The position numbers were made by a program, and so were the translations under genes. The notes under the pieces were generated by a model. The model made no database searches, was not told the origin of the DNA, and saw only the letters and a list, made by a program, of their open reading frames with translations. This document shows positions 49,101 to 61,100 of a stretch of 64,000 nt of DNA, piece after piece (the stretch's first letter is position 1; the number at the start of each line of letters is the position of its first letter). Source of the stretch: Setophaga petechia. Lineage: Eukaryota; Chordata; Aves; Passeriformes; Parulidae. Location: the NCBI GenBank assembly GCA_024362935.1, contig JANCRA010000001.1, positions 60,044,930 through 60,108,929 of the forward strand. The letters are read 5' to 3'.

Positions 49101-52100
49101 GCTGTGCAATCCGAGGGAGTGATGGTGTAATTAACCCCTCCTGGTAATGCTGGTGTCTCTGCATCCACAGGTATTGTGGAGCACAGGGACAGGCCTCTGT
49201 CCCCAGCCAGGTACTTCAGCCAGGCCGACATCAACCACGGCAGGATCGCTTATCGCCCGCCGACCGCCGCTCCTCACCTCCGGGAGATCACGGCCTTCTC
49301 CTTTGCAGGTGAGGTCCCAGTGCTCCTGCAGGGCTGGGACACCAGCTGCACTGCTGCTGCTCCTCCTTGCTGAGGAAAGGCTCTGCCCAGTTCAACATCA
49401 GCACTTCAAATTTCTCCCAAATCCTCCAAGTCCACGTCAAGGCATGCTTTCCTGTCCTGACCACAGTCGCTCTGTGCTTGTGTTTGTCCCGCCAGGTCTC
49501 CCAGAGTCCGTGAGCTTCCGATTCACAGGTACGTCAGCCACTTTTTCTTTTCTGGCCGCAGCAGTTTTCATCCTTCTTTTGCCCTTCCCATTGCCTGTTG
49601 CCCCTTGGCCTTTGTTCTGCTGCAGGCACACCTGTGGGCACTCAGTAGGAATTTCTGGAAATGCACATGCCTGGGGAATATTAATTTGTCAGGTTCCCAG
49701 CAGTGCTTTACAGAAACTAGAGACATCTTTTTCCAGTGGCTGCCTAGAATCAGTCCTAAAAGCCTGATTTATCCCCATTGTCCCCCCAGTGTGAACAAGG
49801 AGTCTTATGCTCTCATTTTCTTTAATACAACATGGAGACATTTCTGCAATTAAATTACCACAGATAAGCTGCCTGCTTCTTTAACACATCCTTCTGTTTC
49901 CATGTGCTTTCTGGCTTCCACTAGCAAGGAGAAGTCCATGTTCTGAGTTAGGGGCAGAGAGAAATGTTCTTGGCCTGGGTGAAAGGTGTGTATGCTCACA
50001 GATAAAAGTGGGAGATGAGTCAGCAATGTGGAATGGTGATTTTTGTACAGACAGGTGAATTTCCCGGGTGAAGGGTCTCTGCTAACCCATTCCTGCACTC
50101 AGGCATGGTTTCTGTCTGTGCCTAGTGTCTGGTGGGGAGCACACGAGCCCGGAGATGGTGTTTGTCATCCACCTGCTGTCTGCTGAGCAGCAGCCTCCAG
50201 TCTTCCAGATCGCAGCTCCCTTCCTGGAGGTCAGCCAGGGGGGCAGAGCCACCATCGGTGAGTGGGGTGCATGGGGCACAGGCTGGGGCTCAGTTCTCTG
50301 CCACGAGGCCCAGCTTCATTTGCCCAGGGGTCACTTGAGAGCCAGTCTAGGAGAGAATTCCCTGACACAGCCTGAGCATCATCAGAGCACAAACTATTTC
50401 CATGGAACTTGTAGCTCTCAGGCTGGGGGAGCTCCAGAATTATTTACTTTTCTTGTACTGACTGAATTACAGGGGTTTTTTTTGGCTCCATTCACACCAG
50501 CTATGCTCTCTTTCCCTGGCACAGGGATCCAGTTGGCTGTAAGTGACACAGATACAGCTCCTGAGGGCCTTTTCTTTGAGCTTGTGAAACCTCCCCATCA
50601 TGGCATCGTGCTCAAGTACAGCGCAGATGTGCAGGAGCTCATGAGAGCAGGTGAGTGGAGCAAGAGTTTCCCTCAGTGCAGGAGAGGGTCAGCCTGGCTG
50701 GTTTATAGCAGGAGGAGACACATGCTCCTGGCAGATCAGGATGCATCCATAGGGAAGCCTTATCTAGCTGTGAGCTCAGGAAGCAGCTGGGAAGAAAAGG
50801 AGGGTTGGTGCCCTCCTTGAGTTGCTGGCACTGGGAAGGTCACAGCTTTTCCTTTGCCCTGCCAGCTCCTTAATGAATGTCCTTATAACACACAGCCCGG
50901 GCAGGATGGGATGAAATGCCAGTTTAGTTCTAAAGGTCATTTGAGTTGAATTCCTGCTCTGAGCAGAGTCTTTCTGATTCCTGTGTCTCCTCCCTGGGCA
51001 GGCGACACCTTCACCTACGAGGACGTCACCCGGAACGCTCTGCAGTACGTGCACGATGGCTCAGCAGCGGCAGAGGACAGCATGGAAATCTCTGTCACCG
51101 ACGGTGTCACCACGGTCACCACGGTGCTGAGGGTGGACGTGTCCCAGCTGGACACCCACGGCCCCCAGTTGGCCCCGGGCTGCCTGTTGGCTGTCACCGT
51201 GGCCAGCAAAAGCTCTGTGACCCTGTCCCGACAGCACCTGGCTTACACGGTGGGTTTGCATCTGCTCCTAAGCCCAGGGAATGCTGCCAGGCTCCCTTTC
51301 CTTATCCACCACACACCTCCCTGCTGTCAGCATGGATTCTGGCTAGAGAGCTCAAATTTTGGCTGCTGCCAAAGAGGGGATAACAGACTCTTTCATCTCA
51401 CAGGGATTTAAGGTCATCCCCATTTGACTGTACCAGAGGTGAACTGCCATGCTAAACATGAGAACCTAGTTAATCCCAGATTTTTCTGTCAAACAGACTT
51501 GCTAGTAAAGCACATGGATTTGCCAAGTGTTAATCCCTTGAAAACTTCAGGCCCCTCACTCACCTTTTTCTGGGCAGATCAGAATGGGGAAGGAGTAAAC
51601 AACCCCAGGATGCTGCAGAGCTTGGTGGATTGAGTTGGTCCCAGGGCTTGTGGGCTGTGCTAGAGTTATCCTGCTGGTGACATTCCCAGGAAAGCTCTGT
51701 ACTCCTTTTAGATGATGTAGCATCCTCCTGAGGGAGGAGAGATCACAGTAAAGATGCAAGGCTGGAGAGACCTGAGCTGAGAGAGGCTGGCTGTCAGAGA
51801 GATGATTGGGAATTTTTTTTTTTTTTTAAGGGATCAGTCTGGATACAAGTCTGGAATCTGTCCTGTCCTCCTCTTAAGGAGGAAGGCTGACAAGGGAGAT
51901 GCTCATGTTCAATCTGAATAAGACCACAGATAGGGAAAAGAAGATTTCACTTCTGACCCATATGATCAGGATGTGTTGATTTCTGCTCTGGGTCTTATTT
52001 TTCAATAACCTAACGAAACTCTTCTAAGAAAGATGACATCTGAGTTGTGATACCACACTGTGGTTGTACTTAATGTGGCTGAAAAGAGACAAAATCAGCT

Positions 52101-55100
52101 TTTAGTTCATTGTGAAGTACTTTGAAAATGAAAATACCACGTTTATGTCTGGGAGACTGTGTTAACGTTATACAAGGACATAGAAAAAGCCTTGCTGAGC
52201 TGAGATAAAATGAAAATACATTTTGTGGTATGCTTTGAAAATGTCAACCCTCCTGACTCTCTTCTCATCAGTAGAGTTTCACTTAATATTTATCTGTGGG
52301 TCTGATCCAACTAGGCAGGTATAAAACTATAAAACTCTTATTCTTTCTTCAATTTTTAGTGGAACACAGCAATGGCTTATTCTACCCTGTTTTCATTTGG
52401 TTTGTTTCTTCATGCTTAGGACAACAACTCTCCTGACTCAGAGATCAGGATCCAGCTGATATCTCTGCCAGCCTATGGAACCCTCCTCAGGATGTCAGGC
52501 TCCCACAACGAAGAGCTTTCCAAGGTTTACAATTTCACCATGGAAGACATCAACAGCCAGAGGATCAGGTAGCAAAGAACACTGTTCTCCCTCAAGCCAT
52601 ACCAGTTAAAAGCTCACTGAGCTTTTCTCCAGGGATCTCTGGGCTACTTAAAAGAATTCAGGGAATGAAAGTGATGGAGGGTTGGGAACTGAGACACCAC
52701 CTCTCTTCCAAGAGGATGGGATGGATGTGCCTGGGGGTCAGTGAGGCTCCCTGAGTCCCTGTGTCCTCATCCCACAGCTACTCCACCACGTTTGAGACCA
52801 GCAATCAGCCCGTGACTGACATCTTCCACTTCTCAGTGCTGGATGCTGACAACAACAGGCTGGACAGACAGATGTTCACCGTCACCATCACCTCCGCCCC
52901 GGCGCTCATCGCCTTCGCTGACCACGTCACCGTGAGTGCCTGGGGACAGGGACATGGCTCTGAGTGCCTGGGCACAGGGACAGCCATGGCTCTGAGTGCC
53001 TGGGGACAGGGACATGGCTCTGAGTGCCTGGGCACAGGGACAACCATGGCTCTGAGTGCCTGGGCACAGGGACAACCATGGCTCAGATGGGAGCAGCTGA
53101 ACAGTTTTCCTAGACTGAGTGACTGAATAAAGCGTAGTGTTACTTGTGCCACCCAAAAGGTGAACAAAGCACTTGGAGGCTGGAGGAGGCTGACAGTCCA
53201 TCTGTATCCCCAAACCTCATCTGTTTATATCTGTCCACTCAGGAGCTGCTTGTCCCTAGGGTGTCTTCTTGATATCAGTGGAGCAAGTCACATTTAGCCC
53301 TACTCGATATTTCATCCCTAATTTCACCAGTGTGTGTGTAAGAGACTCTTCAAGTCTGAAGACACCTGGTGCTTTGGGCTGACACAGAGCATTTCACACT
53401 CCTTATCAAGGCCTTTGGAAGTCATCTCCCTCCTTTCCAGCTGTGCATTCCCCCTCCCTTGCCTTCAAAAGGCTCTCTGCAACAAGAACTGCAGGTCTTG
53501 CCTTCCAAGAAGTCACCATGACACTGCCAGTTCCCTTCTTGTCCTGTCTAGGCTCCTCTTGGAGGCCAGATGGGCTTTGTTCTTCCCATCCCACCCCACC
53601 TCATCTCCTTGCTGAATTCCTGATTAACAGACCTAGGGGAGGGTGGGACAGCATTCCAGTGCCCGGGCAAGCCTCTCACATGGAGGCAGCCTTGTTCAGC
53701 AAGGATTTGTGTTGTCTGCTGTTGCTTCCTAGGTGGATGAGGGGGGCCGGGTCCCGCTGCTGGCTCATCACCACTTGGCTGCTGACTATGACACTGCTGC
53801 CAAGGAGGACCTGAGGGTCACCATGGTCACTCTGCCTGTGTATGGCTGCATCGAGAACACCAGGACAGGTAAACTGCTGGGCTCTCCCTTCCTCCCTCCT
53901 TTGGGGTCCCCAACAGGATCACATCTGTCATATCCCATGGAGGGGATGGCTTGTGCTGCAACAAAAACTGCAGCTTCCCCAGGGGCCACTCTAATACAGC
54001 AGATGTTTTCTCCCTCAAATGCCACAAGGTGTGGGAAGCCAAGCTATAGAAAGGAGCATCCCTTCTTCTGCGGCCTTCACAATGTGTGGGCTCTCTGTTG
54101 AGTTTATCAGCCATTTGAGCATCCTTTCACCAGTGATATTCTGGTTTGCAGGAGAGAGCTTTGGCCCGCAGAGTGAGTCTGTGGGGAGCACAGATGCATC
54201 CTTTTCCCTTCATGATGTCCTGGAGAAGAGCATTTACTACTTCCAGAGCGTTCATGAGAGCATTGAGCCCACAAGTGACACTTTCAGCTTCTATGTGAGT
54301 GATGGCTTCAGCCAGTCAGAGGTGCAGAGCATCAACATCACAATCCAGGTATGCCAGCTGCCAGAGTCCTCTCCTTTCACACAAACTCTTTTCAAGGCTT
54401 TACTCCTTCCTTTTTAGTATGTGGGAAGGGGGATTTAAGGGAGATTCCTTCCCCTAGCACAGGCACGTAATTTACCTGTGATGCCCAGGGACAGCTGTGC
54501 ATTGTAGCCTCTTCCCCAGGGCTTACTGGTCTGGTATCTCCTCCGTCTTGGAAGCACCCGTGGTGCAGGATAGATTTGGAGGGACTCGTGATGCCAGCAC
54601 CAGTTCTGTCATTTGGGAGCTTGTGTTTCAATCAGGTGGGCCTTTCCCTGTGCTCATGTTCCTTCTTCTGGCTGTGTGCAGCGGCAGAACGACGAGCCCC
54701 CCAGGATGGTGCTGGAGCCTGTCCGGGTGCAGGAGGGCTCGGCCGTGGTTGTGACCAACGCCTCCCTCAGCCTGCAGGACTTGGACACCCAGAGCAGCGA
54801 GCTGGTCATCGTGGTCAGCCAAAGCCCTGAGCATGGTATGTCCTGACAGGCTGAGACTGAGGGACAGGGAGTCTATCTGTGTGTCTGTAAGAGCCCCTGC
54901 TGCAAGAGGGAAGCCTGGCATGTGGGAAGGAGCACAATCTGGACCAGGACTATGCTTGAGGACAGCCCTGTTCTTGGCAGGTTGTCCCTGCTCTTTGCCA
55001 GGGACAAGCAGGGGTGGTGCAGGTGTTTCCCTGGGGATTCCCTGCTGGCAGGTGCCTGTCTCTGCAGTGCCCAGGGCAGGCAGGGCGCCAGGTGAAGGCA

Positions 55101-58100
55101 GGCTCTGTCCCCAGCTGGCTGTGCTGAGCCCTGTGTGGTTTGGCAGGCCAGCTGCGCAGAAGGCAGAGCGCGGCAGAGGCGCCGGAGCAGGGCCAGCCGC
55201 TGTCCCGGGGCTCCTCCTTCACCTACCAGGATGTCCTGGAGCAGCTGATCGTTTACACCCGGAGCGGAGCCGCCGCACACACTGATGGCTTCGGCTTCTC
55301 TCTCACCGACGGGCTCCACACGCAGGCAGGGAGGCTGGAGTTCTCCATGGAGCTGCCCAGGAAACTTCCACCCACAGTGGCTGTCAGCAGGGACCTGCAG
55401 CTGCCAGCTGGTACGGGGACAGGCGTGAGAGTGGCATTGCTGGGTGCTGCTGTCGCTTGGCCGGGCTGCCTGAGGCTGACTGAAGCTGATTGTGGGTTTT
55501 GCTCTCTCTGGTGCAGGCTCTGCAGCTCGGCTCACGGCTCAGCATCTGAAAGCAGCAGCTGGACATTCAGGGGACATGGCCATCAGATTTGTCCTGAGGA
55601 GGGACCCCAGCAGGGGCCAGCTGCAGCTGACCACAGCTGATAGCCCAGTCCAGATCTCTGCCAAAGGACCCCTCAGAAGTTTCACCCAGGCTGATATAAA
55701 CAAAGGTGAGAGTGCTGGATTTTAGGTAGTCACAGCAAGTATGTAAACCAAGGCTGGTTTAAGGTAGTCCTGTGAGAAGCAGGGAGTTGGACCTTATGAC
55801 CTTTATGGGTCCCTTCCAGTTTGAGATATTCCATGACTCTGGCATCTTTATGAGAGGGGAGAGATGAGCTGAAGTAGGGAAGGGAGAGGGAAGAAGTAAG
55901 CTCAGATTGTTAAGTTAGAGCACAACCATGTATCATTAAATATATGTTAAAAAGTCTCTCTCAGCGGAAGAAAGAGAATAAAGAGAGAAAAAAAATTTTG
56001 AAACCCAAATCCAGGACCCCTGTAAAGCCCCAGGTGCCTCAGCTGATAGTACCAGTCTGCTTCCAAAGTAAGGATTAAAAGCTGCAGCCTGTACTAAAGC
56101 ATCTGTTTTCTGCTCTCCCTCTCCCCAGGGCACGTGGTGTACAGCCACAGCAAAGGGGATCCCGGCGGAAACTTCCCCTTCACCTTTGATGTGATGGATG
56201 CAGATGGCAACAAGCTGATGGACCAGGTTTTTCACATCCATGTAATAGGTAAAAAGTAGTGCTGAAGTTGTGTTTTCTTTGCTGCAGAGCTTGAGCCTGC
56301 CCACAGCTTCCCATCCCAGATGTACTGCAAGGCAAAATGGAATTTTTGAGCTGTGGTTTTGATGAGCTGTCAATTCCAAGGCCTTTGAAGTGAGGGGCAT
56401 GGGGAGATTTTGCAGATGCAAGGGTTCATTCTTTACCTTCTGACAAACTCACTGAAAAGGTAGAAAGATTCCCCTTAATGCCTTCATGGTGTTTAGATAG
56501 TCTTTAGAACATTATAATGTTACCATCCCTGATAAATGAGATGGCCCCAAGTTCCTGTTTTGGAATTATCAAAATGTTTGTGCGTGTGCTGTCTTTTGCT
56601 TGAGCACAAGTACCTGAGGGATGGAGTGTGACTCTCTCCCAACTCAGCTTTGTGTTTAACCCTTCCAGAGGACAGATTTCCCCCCTCCATCATCACCAAC
56701 AAGGGGCTGGTGTTGGATGAGAACTCAGCCAAGGCCATCACAACCCTCCAGCTCTCGGCCACTGACCAGGACAGCGAGGCCTCCCAGCTGCAGTACAAGG
56801 TGACTCGGCAACCACAGCTGGGCCACCTGGAGCATGTGGCCTCCCCAGGTGAGCAGGGAGGTGTTGGGCCCTTGGAACATCAAAACACTGGAGCCTCTTG
56901 AGCCCTAAACGTTCACTGAAGGAAAAACGTGCCCAGAGGCAGCAGCATGGAATTCCCAGAAATTGTCAGAAATTAATTCACAGAACAATTCACAGAATTG
57001 TTAGGAACCAGAGGGCCATTAGCCCAGAGAGTTGGGGAATAAGATAAGTGGAGGCAGAGCAGCCCAATAATCCCAGTTGAGGATTTATGTGAATTTATGG
57101 CCCTACTGCTGCTTCTGTATGACAGGAAAACCTTTGGACTTTGCTGTGAACAGCACAGTGCCCCAAAGAATCCATCCCTTAATGTCCTTGGAAACAGCCC
57201 ATCTTGGTAAACAGATGACTTGTCCTGCACATGTGATCTGAATTTCAGAGCTGCCTTTCATGCCTGCTGACAGTGTGAGTGTGCTGTCCCTCTCTGATGA
57301 ATTAATCTAAATCTGTGGTGTCACATTATATGCTCTTCTGATTTTATTATACTCATCCAAGATTATATTTCTTCTTAGCTTTAGATTTCTCATTAACATG
57401 AGATTAAAGTGGAAATAACTGCTGTGTGTTTTCAAGATGCAGACAGTCCCTGTACAGCTCAGTTTGAGTGTGGTGTTTGCCTCATCTTCTCACCAAAAAC
57501 GTGTTGAAAGGGCAGGAATAATGAATGAGTTATAATAACTCACTGCTGAGAGTAAATTAAAAACATGCACTTTTTTTGCCTAAATTGCAAACTAACCAGT
57601 GAATCTTGTACTTTGGAGACTTCAATTAAGGACTTTATTCCTCCTGTTATTTAAAATCTGATGATGAATCTGATTTCTGTGCTTTTTCATGTCTGTGAGG
57701 GACTAATAAGGATACAGAGTCACAGACTGAGAAGTAGTTGTAATCATGATTTAAACGGCCTAAACCTAAGAAGAGAATACTGAAGTGTTCAAAAGAGGAC
57801 CCAAACCTTTACAGCTGATGAGCTCTGAAGAAATATTAGCTGAACATTCCATTTTGGCTCATTTATTTAAATCAGATCCTGGTGTCTTTTGTAGTGTGGC
57901 CAGCATCTGTCAGCAGCCATTTAGTGTGATATATTGGTGGCAAACTTCTTGTCAGGATGTTTGTTGACAACAGCAGTAAAACTGTTGAACACAGCAACCA
58001 GATTTTAAAAGATCAAGTGCTTTTTGAAATGCTTGTCAGGTACCTTTCTGTAGCTGTGTCACACCTAATGGCCTGTAAAGATGTCACTATAAATCAGTGC

Positions 58101-61100
58101 TGAAAAAGGGACTTGGTATGAAATGCAGGGGTACAAGGAGGGGCAGAGAGAATAGACACTTGGAAGGCATTTTGGAAAACTGCTGTGAGGCCAGGAGGCC
58201 TTTAGCTCATCCTCAGTGATGCCTTGGTTGGGTTAGTCCTGCCCAGCAGTGACAGTCCAAGTGTTACATGGGCCATTTTTCTCCCAGCTTCTCTCCCGCT
58301 CTGCCCCAGGAGGCCCACTCCCAACAGCATGAGGTCAAAAGAAGCCTGGACTTCTTTTGGACAGGGAGATTTGAGGAGGCTCTGTGCCAGCTTAAATCCC
58401 TGGCTCCACTGAGATTCATGGGGCAGCCTGACTTGGATCAGAACCAGCCAAAACTGAGTCCTGATGGCTAAATGTGTCCTGCCTCCTGTCGTTTTTCCTT
58501 CCCTTGCTCTTTCTGTTGCACATTTCCCCCCGTTGTTCATTTCCCAGGGACAAGAATTAGCTCCTTCAGCCAGACAGACTTGGCCTCTGGCAGCATCCAG
58601 TACATCCACACCAGTGACACGGAAAAGCACAGGGACACCTTCACCTTCTCTGTGTCTGATGGGACAAACGAGGTCAGTCCCAGCCTGACCTCTGCCTGAG
58701 AAGGAGCCTGGGCAGAGGTGGCTGTTCCTCCTCCTCCTGCTGTGAGATTCCCCACATCCCTCAGGGCAGGGAGCAAGCCCTGTGCAGGGAACAGGGAGCC
58801 ACCTGATGACAGTCAGACCCTGGAGAAATGCCTCTTTGCTGCTTTCTGATAGAGCTGCACATGGAGGGAGAGGGGCAACACAGACTGGGAGAGGGAGGGA
58901 GAGTGCGTGCCCATAAATATCACAGAAAGAGGGAGAATTAATTAGTGGGGAGGGATAAAGAAGGTCATGTTCATGTGATCTGGGCTTAGCAGCTTAGATT
59001 TACTCACCAGACAAGGCTGAAATGAAGTGACCCAACCTGAAGATTGCTGTGTTCTTGCCATGAAGTCGCACTCTTGGAAGGCTGAGTTCATCAAAAGAGG
59101 TTTTTCCTCCTGTTCCAGGTGAGCCAGACCTTTGACATCACCATAAACCCCGTGGATGACTCCTTACCTGTGGTGCAAATCTTTGGGATGACAGTTCAGG
59201 AAGGGGTGAGAAAAACCATCACTGAGTTTGAGCTCAAAGCAACAGATGCTGACACAGAGGTAAGGCAGGACCCCCCAGCCTCCTCCCTCCCCTCTTCTGC
59301 TGCACATCTGGGCTGTTGGGAAAATGGGCTTGTGTTTTAGGACTCATAAACACTGAGTTTATGCTTAGCATGGATGAGAATGACACTTCCTCTTCTTGCT
59401 GGGTCTGGCCAGAGGCTGAGCTGTCTGACCCTGGCTCTACCTCCCTGCTGCTTCCCCTGCAGCAAGAGAGCCGGCTGCCTGAGCCAAAATCCTGCCCCAA
59501 AGGTTTTTGCTGCTTCTGCCCTGGCAGAGTGGCAAGGGACACATTGCCTAGCATGGCTGCAGGGCTGGAGGCTGCTCTTGTGTTCCTGGAGCTGTCACAG
59601 GGTGGGAGCTGTCTCCAACCAGCTGAACCAGGAGTTGGGTGGGACGTGCCTTACTTTGTAGAGAACCACCTTGGGAGAGGGCTAAGGCCAGGGCAGGGCT
59701 CAGGGGGAAGCAGGAATGCGCTGGCCCTGAGGTGGTGTGCCAGCTTTGCCCCTCCCTGTCCGGGCACAGGTGGAGTCCATCACGTTCCGGGTGGTGCAGC
59801 CACCCCGGCACGGGCTGCTGGAGCGCGGCGGCCGCGGGCAGCGTCCCCTCCAGGCCAGCACCTTCACCATGGCTGACATCTACCAGAACCTCATCAGCTA
59901 CAGCCACCATGGCGGCGGCGCGCTCAGGGACCGCTTCACCTTCACTGTGTCCGACGGCACCAACGCCCTCTTCGTGGTGCAGGAGGGCCAAAGGAAGGTC
60001 AGGGGGCACAGAGGATGGGAAGGGGCCTTGAGAGCTCATAGGGAGCTGCCTCTTCTTGGGGCAGGCGGCTGAGCTGCTGTGGCTGCAGGCAAGGGCTGAG
60101 TGCTCTCCTTTATGTGATCCCTTCCCCTCCCTGCCCTCTGGGTGTGCAAACTCACCCCAGGACCTCGATGGCAGCAGAGCTGAAGGGAGCCAAGTTGGTA
60201 ACATGTTGGGTGAGGCTCTGCCCCCCAGAGTCACCCCCTTTTATCTTGAACTGTTGTCAGGTGGTGACCGCAGCACCGCAGCGCTTCCAGGTGGACATCC
60301 TCCCTGTGGATGATGGGACACCCAGAGTTGTCACCAACCTGGGCCTGCAGTGGCTGGAGTACATGGATGGCAAGGTAACACATGCCTGGCCTCGGTCTGG
60401 GCTGCTTCTCAGGCTGCTCCAGGTGAAGGGGCTTCTCAGGAAAACATCCTCATCCTTCAGCAATTCTGTTTTTGTGAGGGAGAATGCCCACCCCAGGGTA
60501 CATTTTTAGCTTTGCTGATGGTGGAGATGGCTTGATGATGTGCTGTAGCAGCCATGGCAGAGATATGTGGCTTTCCAAGGATATGGTGCAGGAATTTCTT
60601 GTTATAACATGCCTTTGTTGTGCTGAAGTCCAAACAGAACCCCAGGAAACTCTTGGCTTGTTTTTGAGGAGCCAGCATTAACTGTAAAGAAACACTTTGG
60701 TTCCTCCCAGAAAAAAAAAAGAGTGGAAGATGCTGTAGTAAGAAATTGTATTAAGAAATGGCTATCTCAGCTCAAACACCTCACTTCAGGAAAAGCACTC
60801 CTGCAGCCTCAAGCAGCTCAATTTTCTCTCTTTCTCCCGCTGTTAAAAACATTTTGTTTTTGAAGAGGAAGCAAAATGTGGTGGAACTGAATCAGATCCC
60901 TGTGAGGGCATTTGAAAGAGGCTCTCATGGAGACTCATCAGAGCTGTGTGAACAGTCTTGAGTGAGTCCTTCAATCTGGGACTGTTTGCAGATTTGTTTT
61001 TTTTGCCAAGCAAGGCCTCCCCTGAGCATCAGCACAGCTCATGGAATAGAGGTGTCTAATAGAAACCCAAAGATTTGTCTTAGCTTTTAGCTCTGGCTAA

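Larger units (their letters stand above)
55706..58547. other. Introns after w42, w43 and w44
   Basis: Introns of 423, 420 and 1699 bases around w43 and w44. The first contains a CR1 3' end (55771-55840, listed). Nothing recognised in the others. Confidence 0.6.

Noticed and set aside
55411..55516. Retention of the 106-base intron after w41
   Set aside because: Open in one frame, but 106 is not a multiple of three, so w42 would be read out of frame.
59316..59876. 186-codon open frame overlapping w47
   Set aside because: It is out of frame with w47, most of it lies in the intron, and the conserved CSPG residues are in the other frame.
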